From the NCBI RefSeq assembly GCF_004345645.1, contig NZ_SLWS01000007.1, positions 310,001-374,000 on the forward strand: DNA of 64,000 bases, written 5' to 3'. The position numbers and the translations under genes were made by a program. The DNA comes from Actinocrispum wychmicini. Its GTDB lineage: Bacteria > Actinomycetota > Actinomycetes > Mycobacteriales > Pseudonocardiaceae. Below, in pieces: positions 35,601 through 43,889 of the stretch (positions are counted from its first letter, which is position 1; the number at the start of each line of letters is the position of its first letter). Under the pieces are notes generated by a model, which was given only the letters and a program-made list of their open reading frames with translations, had not been told where the DNA came from and did no database searches.

Positions 35601-38035
35601 CGGGCCAACGCCTCGTGCCACGCCGTGACGCCGTCCCGCCCGCGTCTGTCCAGGCTGACAGCGAGATGATCGCGCGCACCGAGGATCTGTCCGACCAGAC
35701 CGGTGAGTACTGACCCGGCGCCCACCTCGATGAACGTCCGCACGCCGTCGGCGTACATCGCCTCGATCTGGTCGTGGAACCGAACCGGCGACGTCGAGTG
35801 CACGGCGAGCCGGTCCCGCACGGCTTCCGGGTCACGGTCGTAGATCCGGGCATCGGCGTTGCCGTAGACGTCAAGCTCCAGCGCGGACAACGGCATCTCG
35901 TCCAGGAAACGGCGCAGTGGCTGTGTCACGGACGCCATCAGCGGACTGTGGAACGCGGCCGACACATCGAGGCGGCGGGCCGTGATCCCGGCAGTGGACA
36001 GCCGCGCGGACAAGGCGTCGATCGCGTCGGCGGTCCCGGAGACCACGGCCTGCTCCGGCGAGTTAACGTTCGATAACCACACGGACCTTGTCGAGTCGAT
36101 GATCGACGTGACCGTTGTGGCGTCCGCCGCGATCGCGAGCATCGCGCCCGGGTCGCTCGCCGCCATCAGCTCACCGCGATACCTCGCCAGCCGTAACAGG
36201 GTTTCGGCGTCGAAAGCACCGGCGGCGTGCAACGCGACCAGTTCCCCGAGGCTGTGGCCGGCGACGCATGCGGGTTCGATGCCGATCGCCTTCAGCAGGG
36301 CCAACAGGGCCAGGCTGTGCGCGGCCAACGCAGGCTGCGCCCACTGCGTCTCGGTGAGTCGGCGCGCCTGGTCCGCGTCCGCGAACACCGGCGGTGGGAA
36401 CACGACGTCACGCAACTCGGCGGCAGCGTCCCACACCTCCCGGGCCGGTGGGAACGCCATCGCCACATCACCACCCATGCCGACGTACTGCGCGCCCTGC
36501 CCCGGGAAAAGGAACGCGATCCGGCCGGGATCCCGTCGCTCGGCCACATCGGACAGAGCATCGGTCACGTCCTGGAAGCGCGCCATCAGGTCCTTGGGCG
36601 AATGGCCGGCGGGCGCCACGAGGTCGGTCGTGGTGACCGGCGTCGAAAGCTCGTGCTCCTCCAGGGTGACGTGGAAGTTGGCCCCGCCGAAGCCGAAACT
36701 CGACACCGATGCCCGCCGGGGGTGATCGCTCGGTCGGATCCATGGCCGGGCGGCCGTGTTCAGGTAGAACGGGCTGTCATCGAGGCCGAGCCGGGTGTTG
36801 GGCCGCCGCACCTTGATGGTCGGCGGCAGCACTTTGTGGTGCAGGGCCAGCACCGCCTTCACCAGTCCGGCGGCGCCCGCGGCGGCCTTGGTGTGGCCGA
36901 TCTGTGACTTGACTGTGCCCAGGGCGCACCACTGCTTGTCCTGCCTGCCGCTCTCGCCGAACACCTGGCGCAGCGACTCGAACTCGGCGGCGTCCCCGGC
37001 GCGGGTGGCGGTGCCGTGTGCTTCCACCAACTCCACCGAGTCCGGACCGTAGCCGGCCGCCTCGTACGCCCGCCGCAGCGCCCGGACCTGGCCCTGCGGC
37101 ATCGGCGCGTAGATCGCTCCACCGCGCCCGTCCGACGAGGAACCGATCCCGCGGATCACAGCGTAGATCCGGTCACCGTCGCGCTGCGCGTCGTCCAGCC
37201 GCCTGAGGCCCACCATCGCCACGCCTTCGCCGAGCATGGTGCCGTCGGCGTCCTCGGCGAACGGCCGCACGTCCCCCGTCGGTGACAGCGCGGGGGTCTT
37301 GCTGAAACACACGTACATCAACGGATTGTTGGTGGCGTCGACACCGCCCGTGATCACCAGGTCGGCCAGCCCGAGCGACAGTTCGTTGACACCGGCGGTG
37401 ATCGCGGCCAGCGAACTCGCGCAGGCGGCGTCCACGGTGCAGTTCGTGCCGTGCAGGTCGAGGCGGTTGGCGATCCGGCCGGCCACCACGTTCGACAGCA
37501 GGCCGGGGAACGTGGCCTCCTGCCATGGCACGTAACGCGCGGCGATCCGGTCGCAGACCGCTTCGGCCGTCGCCTCGTCGATCCCCTGCTCGCGCAACGC
37601 CTTCAGCCACACCGGACGCTGGATCCGGGCGTCCATCATGCCCACCCGGCTCAACGTCGAACTGCCGATGATGACGCTGACCCGCTCGCGATCCAGTGGG
37701 CCGCCAAGGCCTTCGTCAAGGTCGGCGAGTAGTTCGTCGGCCACCACGAGGCCCATCAGCTGGCCCGGGTCCAGCGCGGGCAGGGTCGACGGCGGCAGCC
37801 CGTGGGCCATCGGGTCGAACTCGATCTCGGGGAGGAACGCGCCCCGGCGGCAGTAGGTCTTGTCGGGCGCGTCCGGGTCTGGGTCGTAGAAGTCGTCGGC
37901 CGACCAGTGCGACGCCGGCACGTCGGTGATCAGATCCCGGCCGGTGACGATGTTACGCCAGAACTCGGCCACGTCGCGGGCGCCCGGCATGAGCGCCGCG
38001 ATGCCCACTACGGCAACGGAAACCTGACGTGACAT
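32612..38035 (-). CDS. pfaA: PfaA-like PUFA-synthase subunit: KS-AT-ACP-KR-DH
   Basis: A 1807-residue multidomain synthase. Domains in order: KS (about 4-455; Cys in DAACASS near 205, EAHGTATRAGD, IGHTKAAAGAAG), malonyl-type AT (about 505-810; FLFPGQGAQ, GHSLGE near 593), a Pro-rich linker, one ACP (about 985-1060; LGIDSIKKVEI with the phosphopantetheine Ser near 1014), KR (about 1285-1560; TGGGRGVT, catalytic Tyr in DYAMANE near 1469) and a C-terminal hotdog dehydratase (GYLLDHAPAGTPVLPLAIAM near 1575). PfaA proteins of known PUFA makers usually carry several tandem ACPs; this has one. The ATG at 38035 has GAGGAG five bases upstream. It lies 19 bases after pfaD and overlaps pfaC, so all three are co-translated. 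No phosphopantetheinyl transferase is in the window. Confidence 0.9.
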   Translation of the reverse strand: MSRQVSVAVVGIAALMPGARDVAEFWRNIVTGRDLITDVPASHWSADDFYDPDPDAPDKTYCRRGAFLPEIEFDPMAHGLPPSTLPALDPGQLMGLVVADELLADLDEGLGGPLDRERVSVIIGSSTLSRVGMMDARIQRPVWLKALREQGIDEATAEAVCDRIAARYVPWQEATFPGLLSNVVAGRIANRLDLHGTNCTVDAACASSLAAITAGVNELSLGLADLVITGGVDATNNPLMYVCFSKTPALSPTGDVRPFAEDADGTMLGEGVAMVGLRRLDDAQRDGDRIYAVIRGIGSSSDGRGGAIYAPMPQGQVRALRRAYEAAGYGPDSVELVEAHGTATRAGDAAEFESLRQVFGESGRQDKQWCALGTVKSQIGHTKAAAGAAGLVKAVLALHHKVLPPTIKVRRPNTRLGLDDSPFYLNTAARPWIRPSDHPRRASVSSFGFGGANFHVTLEEHELSTPVTTTDLVAPAGHSPKDLMARFQDVTDALSDVAERRDPGRIAFLFPGQGAQYVGMGGDVAMAFPPAREVWDAAAELRDVVFPPPVFADADQARRLTETQWAQPALAAHSLALLALLKAIGIEPACVAGHSLGELVALHAAGAFDAETLLRLARYRGELMAASDPGAMLAIAADATTVTSIIDSTRSVWLSNVNSPEQAVVSGTADAIDALSARLSTAGITARRLDVSAAFHSPLMASVTQPLRRFLDEMPLSALELDVYGNADARIYDRDPEAVRDRLAVHSTSPVRFHDQIEAMYADGVRTFIEVGAGSVLTGLVGQILGARDHLAVSLDRRGRDGVTAWHEALARLAVRGVPLDLSGHRVSPPPRSQNPPRMSVTINGTGYRVPPVLPAPVVVETAMPDRREPVSQAVPYTEPGPQWLATVAELQRQTAEAHMHFQDVLADAHRTFLRMAEQTFATFAAPGTYSETQPPPAMAPPIMTPPPIMTPPPVMTPPVLAPPPVAPAPVPLPPAPVTAMDLGLLLEVVADKTGYPADMLDGGMDLEADLGIDSIKKVEIFAAVRQRVAGMPEADSPEMAQLFQLRTLDQVVHWVDDNRNGHRDGTGNGDPGPPERPSLRRLQVRPVPAPPCGLAMAGLTVSPLVVVDGGSGLAPAVVERLAAHDITAVADDSPAPDAWGVILLGGMAPLAGPEQGFALNRNAFRAARSVAVGMADQGGVFVTVQDTGGCFGLVAPDPDRAWLGGFAALARTAAREWPLAAVKAIDCERGIRDDNAVAAAIVEELLTGGATLDVGLRADGSRWTVGLRDASVPSAAPVITADSVVVATGGGRGVTAASLIELAVRRPRVLLVGRTDLADEPPRVAAARDEKSLIRQFALDDPTATPALVAARAREVLAAREVRATLVALERRGATVRYAAVDVTDRAALDRELDRVRQEWGPITALVHGAGVLADKRIADKTDEQFDHVYATKVTGWQALLAATADDPLTLLCVFSSVAARFGNEGQSDYAMANETLNQLACAERARRPTCRVRSIAWGPWAGGMVTPALATHFTQRGMPLVPLDLGARAFVAEIDAEDTVQVLVSAGQTADVTTRFTAEVTVDTRTHGYLLDHAPAGTPVLPLAIAMEWFAAAGRSRYPDRETNLRDIQVLRRVDLPNLTAGHRFTIDCQADDGQLTLKSLSGIAHYRARLATRDAEAQSWSPPDGTPVHSVYDHPALFHGPGFRVLRRVDALSASGVDARVVGVRDIGWPGGPWWTDAAAVDGALQAAVLWASHATGTATLPMAVDELRVHRTGPAAGGLRCLVRAGTIANGQARCDVVLLDEDKPGIELLGVSLVSRPDMRST
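35161..35218. repeat. 18-bp tandem repeats in the AT-ACP linker of the pfaA-like gene
   Basis: Two near-identical 18-bp units (GGTGGCGTCATGATGGG core) at 35177-35194 and 35195-35212 follow a more diverged copy and precede a partial one. They encode the Pro-rich linker (IMTPPPIMTPPPVMTPP) upstream of the ACP. Such a repeat can change length by slippage and alter ACP tether length. Confidence 0.7.
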
Positions 38036-38054
38036 GGCGCTCCTCAAGGTTACG

Positions 38055-39713
38055 TCACGACAGCAGCCGTGGGCGGTAGCTGAACGCTTCGTCGGGTACA
38101 GCGACGCCGTAGGTACGCAACTGCTGTGCGCGAGTCACTACGGCCGCTCCTTCCAACAGGTTCAGCGCTATCTGCACGACGGTGCGCTGGTGCGGCACGG
38201 CAAGCGGGCTGCCGGCGACCCAGCGGTTGAAGGCGCCGATCGCCGGGCCGCACCAGATCTGGTAGTCCATCTGCCGGCTCGGCTCGCCATCAATCGCCCA
38301 CCTGCTGGACAGGCCGAGGTACGAACGGAAGACCAACGCCATCCGGTGTCGCGCGTCGGTTTCGGCGCGTTCGACCTCTCGGGCGTCGCGATCGACCCAG
38401 AACCGGCGTGTCATCGTCCACGCGTCGTCGAACGTGCTCCGCAAAACGTCGTTCTCGATGCGTTCACGCACCGGCGCGGGGATCTCCTCCAACGACGGGT
38501 ACGCCAGGTATGCGTCGTACAGTTGCTTGGCACGCGCGGCGAACAGGGTGCCGCGCCGTAGCACCTGTACCCGTACGCCGTGCTCGAACATGTCGGCAGC
38601 CGGCGCCATCACTACATCGGACAGGTCGGCCTTGGCCAGCATCTCCTTGGCGGCGTCCGACAGGTTGGCCTCGGCGGACAACTGGTTGACGGTCCCGGTC
38701 AGGACGTACGCCGCGCCCGCCGCGAACGCCGCCGCCACGGCGGACGGTTCGCCGAGACCGCCGGCCGCGCCCACACGTACGGGCCGCGTATAGCCGTTGC
38801 GATGGCTGAGTTGGTCACGTAGCGCGCGCACGGCGAACAGCACAACTGCCAGCGGCCGGTTGTCGGTGTGGCCACCGCTGTCCGCCTCGACTGTTATGTC
38901 CTCGGCGAGCGGAACGCGTTGCGCGAGGCGCGCTTCGTCCTGGGTGATCTGCCCGCGATCCAGCAGCACACCCAGGATGTCGGAAGGCGCGGGCGAAAGG
39001 AACTTCTCGGCTACTTTGGGCCGTGAGATCTTCGCGAACAGGTGCCTGGCGCGGACGATCTCGCCGTGCGGGTCCTGACGCAGCCCCGCGACCGCGCACC
39101 GCACGACGGCCGGCGTCAACTCCATGAACGCCGATGCGGACACCTTGGGCACATTCGCTCGCAGCAGCAGATCGACGACTCCGTCCTCGTGGCCGGCCTC
39201 GTTCGGGGTGTGGATCAGGTTGACGCCCCAGTTGCGGACTCCACCCAACGTCCGGGTCAAGTCCGCCACTGCCCGCTCGATCACCGGCAGAGCCAGCCCG
39301 GCGGCCCCGAAGAAGCCCAGCATCTCGGCGCGAGCCAGCGCGACCACGAACGACGTCGTCGCGATCCCGTTGGCCATCTCACCGGCCACGTAAGGAAACC
39401 GGGCGCCGTGCACCCGGGTGAACGACCTGTCGCCCAGCCATTCGGGATACATCGGCGGCAACGACCCAACCAGTTCGTAACCCGTGCCGGACATCACGAC
39501 AGTGCCAGCCACACCCACCCCGGGTTCATGTCCGGGCGCGTCTCGGACGACATGCAGTGGCTGCCGAGGCTGACGGGTGATCGCGACGATGTCGGCCCCC
39601 GAGAATGCCACCGGTCGCCGCCCCGGCCGCCAACGCGGCACACTAGGCTCCACGGTCGCAGCGGGCATGCCCACCGCGCGCCCTAAGCTGGATGCGTCCA
39701 ACAGCACTTCCAT
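38055..39713 (-). CDS. pfaD: PfaD-like enoyl reductase (FMN, nitronate-monooxygenase fold)
   Basis: A 552-residue TIM-barrel flavoprotein, the trans-acting enoyl reductase of PUFA synthases. PfaD hallmarks are visible: GYELVGSLPPMYPEW, GFFGAAGLALPVIERAV, NLIHTPNEAGHEDGVVDLLL, ADSGGHTDNRPL, RVGAAGGLGEPSAVAAAFA and GAAYVLTGTVNQ. The C-terminal part (DYQIWCGPAIGAFNRW, TVVQIALNLLEGAAV) is also family-specific. It is encoded 43 bases after the GpgS-like gene and 19 bases before the pfaA-like gene. The order pfaD-pfaA-pfaC is that of myxobacterial pfa1-pfa2-pfa3. Whether the product is a polyunsaturated fatty acid or another reduced polyketide lipid is unknown. Confidence 0.92.
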   Translation of the reverse strand: MEVLLDASSLGRAVGMPAATVEPSVPRWRPGRRPVAFSGADIVAITRQPRQPLHVVRDAPGHEPGVGVAGTVVMSGTGYELVGSLPPMYPEWLGDRSFTRVHGARFPYVAGEMANGIATTSFVVALARAEMLGFFGAAGLALPVIERAVADLTRTLGGVRNWGVNLIHTPNEAGHEDGVVDLLLRANVPKVSASAFMELTPAVVRCAVAGLRQDPHGEIVRARHLFAKISRPKVAEKFLSPAPSDILGVLLDRGQITQDEARLAQRVPLAEDITVEADSGGHTDNRPLAVVLFAVRALRDQLSHRNGYTRPVRVGAAGGLGEPSAVAAAFAAGAAYVLTGTVNQLSAEANLSDAAKEMLAKADLSDVVMAPAADMFEHGVRVQVLRRGTLFAARAKQLYDAYLAYPSLEEIPAPVRERIENDVLRSTFDDAWTMTRRFWVDRDAREVERAETDARHRMALVFRSYLGLSSRWAIDGEPSRQMDYQIWCGPAIGAFNRWVAGSPLAVPHQRTVVQIALNLLEGAAVVTRAQQLRTYGVAVPDEAFSYRPRLLS

Positions 39714-39756
39714 GGGTCAACCGGTTCCTCCGCCACACCCAGGATACGGATGCGGG

Positions 39757-40713
39757 TTACGTGTTCGAGTCCTCGCGACTACCGCCTGGTCGTAGACCCG
39801 CCATCGGCGGCCGGTCAGCCACCAGCACGTCCTTGGTGTCCGGCAGCCACTCGCCGGCTACCTGTACGAACTGCGTGAATTCGGCGGTCTGGGCGGCAAT
39901 GCCGCAGCGACGCAGCGTGGTGCCGAGGATCTGGTTGGCCATCACGCCCAACTGCAGGAGGCCGCGGTTGCGGTGCTTGCGCACGCCGAGGTTGACCTGC
40001 GCGATCGCCGGCAGGCCGTACGTGGAATGGGCGTCGAGCAACAGGCCGATCTCCACGGCGTATCCGGCCGCGAACGGAACGGACTCAAGGAACTCACGGG
40101 TCGCCGCGTACTCGCCGCCCAGCGGCTGGACCAGTCCGGACAACTGCGGCCGTAACGCCGACAGCAGCGGCCGGGCGAGCAGTTCCGTGACGCGACCTCC
40201 GCCGTGCTCGGTCTCCAGTCGCAAGGGCCGCCGGTAGAAGCCCTTGACCAGATGCACGCCGGCGACCGTCAGCAGCGGGCCCAGCAGCGCCGGGACGAAC
40301 GCCGGGTCCGGGTCGACCAGGTCCGCGTCGATGAAGACCACCAGGTCGCCGGTGGTGGCCGCGAGCGACCGCCACAGCACCTCGCCCTTGCCGGGCAACG
40401 GTTCCAGCTCAACCATGACGTCGTGCCGGCGGACCACCCGCGCGCCGGCGGCGGCCGCGACCTCAGCCGTCCGGTCGGTCGAACCGGAGTCCATCACCAC
40501 CAACTCGTCCACAAGGGACCCCAGTAGGGGACGGACCGTGCCCACCACGTCGCCGACCGTCGCCTGCTCGTTCAACGCCGGCAGCACCACGCTGATGGTC
40601 CGGTCCCGTTTGGCGGCAAGCAGTTCGTCAACCGTCCACTGTGGTTCCTGCCAGGTCCGCGTGTCGAACCAGGTACGTGCCGTCGGGTTCACGCGAGCGA
40701 CCCATCCACCCAC
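39757..40713 (-). CDS. gpgS: GpgS-like glucosyl-3-phosphoglycerate synthase / family 2-81 glycosyltransferase
   Basis: A 318-residue soluble GT-A glycosyltransferase. The nucleotide-binding start is SVVLPALNEQATVGDVVGTV with MDSGSTDRT, the metal site is FIDADLVDPDP, and LVKGFYRRPL, QPLGGEYAATREFLESVPF and GYAVEIGLLLDAH are typical of GpgS. GpgS transfers glucose to 3-phosphoglycerate for glucosylglycerate and methylglucose polysaccharide synthesis. The frame opens at a GTG at 40713; a GTG eight codons in (VNPTARTWF) is an alternative start. It lies only 43 bases upstream of the pfaD-like gene on the same strand and may be part of that operon, which raises the possibility of glycolipid assembly. 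Its promoter region is shared with the divergent acyl-CoA ligase. Confidence 0.8.
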   Translation of the reverse strand: MGGWVARVNPTARTWFDTRTWQEPQWTVDELLAAKRDRTISVVLPALNEQATVGDVVGTVRPLLGSLVDELVVMDSGSTDRTAEVAAAAGARVVRRHDVMVELEPLPGKGEVLWRSLAATTGDLVVFIDADLVDPDPAFVPALLGPLLTVAGVHLVKGFYRRPLRLETEHGGGRVTELLARPLLSALRPQLSGLVQPLGGEYAATREFLESVPFAAGYAVEIGLLLDAHSTYGLPAIAQVNLGVRKHRNRGLLQLGVMANQILGTTLRRCGIAAQTAEFTQFVQVAGEWLPDTKDVLVADRPPMAGLRPGGSREDSNT

Positions 40714-40731
40714 GCGAATCTACCAGAACCC

Positions 40732-40761
40732 TTGACACATCGTTTCACCAGTCAATACGTT
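40732..40761 (+). promoter_or_regulatory. Predicted sigma70-type promoter of the acyl-CoA ligase operon
   Basis: TTGACA at 40732-40737 and TACGTT at 40756-40761 are 18 bases apart and point to the ligase gene. The putative IclR site at 40741-40759 fills the spacer and overlaps the -10, the geometry of direct repression. Confidence 0.6.
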
Positions 40762-40780
40762 CTTATCGTCAGATGAAACG
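40741..40780. promoter_or_regulatory. IclR-type operator copy 1 (with inverted second half)
   Basis: CGTTTCACCAGTCAATACG at 40741-40759 shares 15 of 19 positions with the site at 43875 and its first 11 bases exactly with the site at 46987. An inverted copy (CGTTTCATCTGAC read on the minus strand) lies at 40768-40780. The pair sits between divergent gpgS and ligase genes. Confidence 0.6.
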
Positions 40781-40816
40781 CCCTTCGGCGAGGAGGCCGC
40801 TCTGGACACCGCCTAC

Positions 40817-42310
40817 ATGCTCCGTCGCGCGGGCGCCGCGCACCGCCATGTGACGGCGGTGGACGATGGCCGCACGGCGCGCACGTTCGACGAGCTCCTG
40901 GGCCGGGCCGAGCGGCTGGCCAACGCCATGGACGCGCTCGGCGTTCCACCGGGAGCGACCGTCGGGATCCTGTCGGACAACCGCACCGAGTTCGTCGAGG
41001 TCGACTGCGCGATCGCGCTCGGCCGCCGCGTCCGGGTCGCCCTCAACGCCCGCCTGCACCTGGAGGACTTCCGCTACGTCGCGGCGGACGCGGACCTACG
41101 GCTGCTTTTCTTCGCCCCACGCTTCGCCGCCGCCGCGCACGCGCTGGCCGCCGAGTTCGGGCTGGTCGCGGTCCCGTTCGAGGCGGACCCCGACTTCGTG
41201 CACTCATCCGACGCGCTCGTCGCGGAGGCGCCAATGACACCGGTGGTGCGCGACGGTGACCCCGAAGGCGCCGCCTGGATCTCCTACACGTCCGGGACGA
41301 CCGGGCGTCCCAAGGGCGTGGTGCTCTCCCACCGGGCGCTGCGCGAGGTGGCGCTGAACCTGCTGCTGGAGCTCGCGCCGGTCCGCGAGGGCGAGCGGAT
41401 CCTGCTCACCCAGGCCGTCTCGCACGCGTCGGGCTACTTCGTGCTGCCGTACCTGATCAGCGGCGCGGGCGTGCACGTCATGCCGAAGTTCGATCCCGAC
41501 GAGGTGTGGCACCGCTCCCGTGCGGAGCACTTCCGCACGCTCAAGGCGGTGCCCGCGATGCTCGAACCGCTGCTGGACGCGGCGCGGGACGAGTGGGGCT
41601 TCGAGACGATCGTCTACGGGGCGTCGAGCGTGGCGCTGCCGGTGCTGGAACGCGCGCTCGACCGGTTCGGCCCGACGCTCGTGCAGGACTACGGGCAGTC
41701 CGAGGCACCCATGACGATCACGTGTCTGAGCCGGACCGACCACCTCGACCCGCGGGCCCGCCAGTCCGCGGGACGGCCCTGGCGCTCAGTGGCCGTCGAG
41801 GTGCGCACCGACGACGGACATGTCGCGCCGCCGGGGGAGATCGGCGAGGTCTGTGTGCGGGGCTCGCACCTGATGACCGGCTACCACCGCAACCCCGAGG
41901 CCACGGCCGCCGTGCTCGTCGACGGCTGGCTGCGCACCAAGGACCTCGCCCGCACCGACGAGCGCGGCTTCGTCCACCTCCAGGGCCGCAACGACGAGAT
42001 GATCAACTCGGGCGGCTACAACATCGCGCCCCGCGAGGTCGAGAACGAGCTGTCCGCGCACGCCGCGGTGAGCGAGGCCGTGGTGCTTGGTCTGCCGGAC
42101 CCGCGCTGGGGCGACGCCGTCACGGCAGTCGTGCGGTTGCGGAACGCGCATGCGGTGTCGAGCCAGGAGCTGATCGAGTTCGTCCGGCCCCGCCTGGGCA
42201 TCCGCACCCCACGCCGGCTGGAGATCTGGGACGCCATCCCGCGCACGACCTACGGGAAAGTCGACCGGGACGAGTTGCGCAACAAGCTGACCGACGGAGG
42301 GTACGAGTGA
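40817..42310 (+). CDS. Class I AMP-forming acyl-CoA synthetase
   Basis: A 497-residue adenylating enzyme that activates a carboxylic acid as its CoA thioester. Signature motifs are YTSGTTGRPKGVVLSH (P-loop-like A3), YGQSEAPM (A5), GWLRTKDLA (A7), GRNDEMINSGGYNIAPREVE (A8) and the C-terminal Lys in TTYGKVDRDEL (A10). The start is uncertain. The ATG at 40817 has no good ribosome site, whereas GAGGAGG at 40790-40796 is ideally placed for a CTG at 40802, which would add LDTAY. Its stop overlaps the thiolase start (GTGA). It begins the catabolic regulon and probably loads the acid that the thiolase and mutase later process. Confidence 0.9.
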   Translation: MLRRAGAAHRHVTAVDDGRTARTFDELLGRAERLANAMDALGVPPGATVGILSDNRTEFVEVDCAIALGRRVRVALNARLHLEDFRYVAADADLRLLFFAPRFAAAAHALAAEFGLVAVPFEADPDFVHSSDALVAEAPMTPVVRDGDPEGAAWISYTSGTTGRPKGVVLSHRALREVALNLLLELAPVREGERILLTQAVSHASGYFVLPYLISGAGVHVMPKFDPDEVWHRSRAEHFRTLKAVPAMLEPLLDAARDEWGFETIVYGASSVALPVLERALDRFGPTLVQDYGQSEAPMTITCLSRTDHLDPRARQSAGRPWRSVAVEVRTDDGHVAPPGEIGEVCVRGSHLMTGYHRNPEATAAVLVDGWLRTKDLARTDERGFVHLQGRNDEMINSGGYNIAPREVENELSAHAAVSEAVVLGLPDPRWGDAVTAVVRLRNAHAVSSQELIEFVRPRLGIRTPRRLEIWDAIPRTTYGKVDRDELRNKLTDGGYE

Positions 42311-43494
42311 GCAGCGCGTTCGGGGACGACATCGAGGTTGTCGGGGTGGGCATGCACCCCTTCGGCCGCTTCACCGGCTCCTCGCTGAAGGACCTCAACC
42401 GCGTCGCGTGCGTCTCGGCGCTGGTCGACGCGGGCCTCGGCGTGCAGGACGTCGACGGCGTCTACGCCGCCAACGCGATGGCCGGGCTGCTGCAAGGCCA
42501 GGAGATGATCCGCGGCCAGTCGGTGATGCGTGAGATCGGCATCGAGCGCGTCCCCGTCACGAACGTCGAGAACGCGTGCGCGAGCGGGTCCACCGCGCTG
42601 CGCCAGGCCGTGCTGGCCATCCGCGCGGGCTCGGCGGACGTGGTGCTGGTCTCTGGTGTGGAGAAGATGTTCGTCGAGGACCGGAGCCGGACGCTCGCGG
42701 CGCTGGAGTCGGCCGGCGACCTCGACGTGGTCTCGGGGATCGGGCTGCAGTTCACCGCCGTCTACGGGATGCGGCTGCGCAAGCTCATCGCCGCGGGCCG
42801 GCTGACCGTCGACGACCTGGTCGCCGTGTCCGTGAAGAGTCACGCCAACGGCTCGCTCAACCCGTACGCGCAGCACCGCAAGGTCGTCACTCCCGAGGAG
42901 GTGCTGGGCTCGCGGCCCATCGCCGACCCGCTGACGCTGCTGATGTGCAGCTCCATCTGCGACGGCGCGGCCTCGGTCGTGCTGGCCCGGCGCGGGGCCG
43001 TCCCGTCGGTGGGGCGGCCGACCGTCCGGGTCCGGGCGTCGCAGGCCGCGACCGGGTACACGACCACCGGCACCGAGCCGTCGCTGACCGAGACGTGCGC
43101 GGCCGCAGCGTACGAGGAGGCGGGTCTCGGTCCCGAGGACGTCGACATCGCCGAGGTGCACGATGCGATGGCCCCCGCCGAGCTGATCGCCTACGAGCAT
43201 CTCGGCTTCTGCGGCCCCGGCGACGCCGGGGCCCTGCTCGGCAGCGGCGCCACCCAGATCGACGGCTCCCGCCCGGTCAACCCGAGCGGCGGGTTGTCGT
43301 CGCGCGGGCACGCCGTGGGCGCCACCGGATTGGCGCAGGTCGCGGAGCTGACGTGGCAGCTGCGCGGCGAGGCCACCGGGCGGCAGACCCGACGGCCGCG
43401 CGTCGGCCTCGCCCACAACAACGGCGGCTGGCTGGAGGGCGAGTCAGCCGTGTCGTGCGTGCACCTGCTGGAGAGGACCGATCCATGGGACTGA
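42307..43494 (+). CDS. SCP-x-type thiolase
   Basis: A 395-residue thiolase-fold enzyme that cleaves (or forms) beta-ketoacyl-CoA. The nucleophile is Cys91 in VENACASGSTALRQ; HDAMAPAE and SSRGHAVGATGLAQ supply the catalytic His region, and HNNGGW near the C-terminus is the variant ending of SCP-x thiolases, which lack the second Cys motif of classical thiolases. The GTG start at 42307 overlaps the ligase stop. The thiolase overlaps the DUF35 gene by 10 bases; such thiolase/DUF35 pairs form complexes in actinobacterial acyl-CoA breakdown, for example in steroid side-chain aldol cleavage. Here it may act as a thiolase or as a retro-aldolase. Confidence 0.9.
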   Translation: MSSAFGDDIEVVGVGMHPFGRFTGSSLKDLNRVACVSALVDAGLGVQDVDGVYAANAMAGLLQGQEMIRGQSVMREIGIERVPVTNVENACASGSTALRQAVLAIRAGSADVVLVSGVEKMFVEDRSRTLAALESAGDLDVVSGIGLQFTAVYGMRLRKLIAAGRLTVDDLVAVSVKSHANGSLNPYAQHRKVVTPEEVLGSRPIADPLTLLMCSSICDGAASVVLARRGAVPSVGRPTVRVRASQAATGYTTTGTEPSLTETCAAAAYEEAGLGPEDVDIAEVHDAMAPAELIAYEHLGFCGPGDAGALLGSGATQIDGSRPVNPSGGLSSRGHAVGATGLAQVAELTWQLRGEATGRQTRRPRVGLAHNNGGWLEGESAVSCVHLLERTDPWD

Positions 43495-43889
43495 ACCAAC
43501 TCGACGCCGCACTGAACGTCCCGACGACCGCCGAACGGCCGCGCGACGACGGGCACGCGCTCGTCGGCAGCCGCTGTGGGCAGTGCGGGGCAGCCTCGTT
43601 CCCGGCCCGCGCCGTCTGCCACCGCTGTGGGACGGCCGCGCCCGCCGAGCACACGTTCGCGGCGACGGGTGTGCTGCTCACGTACACGACCGTGCACGTC
43701 CCACGGCCCGGGCTGCCCGCGCCGTACATGCTCGGCCAGGTCGCACTCGACGACGACGGACCGGTGGTGTTCGGTCAGGTCAGAACGGACGGAGTCGAGC
43801 CTGCGGCGGGTATGGCCGTGCGCGTGCGCATCGGCGCGGCGGGCGAGACTCCGCGCTACTGGTTCGAGCCTGACCGTTTCACTGGTTGA
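43485..43889 (+). CDS. DUF35 zinc-ribbon/OB-fold acyl-CoA-associated protein
   Basis: A 134-residue partner protein. A rubredoxin-like zinc ribbon with two CxxC pairs (GSRCGQCGAASF, AVCHRCG) is followed by an OB fold (GVLLTYTTVHVP, YMLGQVALDDDGPVVFGQV). DUF35 proteins bind the CoA-thiolase partner and shape its active site, as in the Ltp2 complex. The ATG at 43485 lies inside the thiolase end, so the two are made together. Its stop lies within the predicted operator upstream of the IclR gene. Confidence 0.88.
   Translation: MGLNQLDAALNVPTTAERPRDDGHALVGSRCGQCGAASFPARAVCHRCGTAAPAEHTFAATGVLLTYTTVHVPRPGLPAPYMLGQVALDDDGPVVFGQVRTDGVEPAAGMAVRVRIGAAGETPRYWFEPDRFTG

Noticed and set aside
26511..38035. 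Enediyne-type polyketide synthase
   Set aside because: Presence of a separate PfaD, a CLF domain and two FabA-type double-hotdog dehydratases fits PUFA-like synthases; no enediyne thioesterase or cassette genes are nearby.
40774..40853. ATG-initiated frame before the acyl-CoA ligase
   Set aside because: It overlaps the operator and the ribosome site, runs only 26 codons in the wrong frame and shows no domain.
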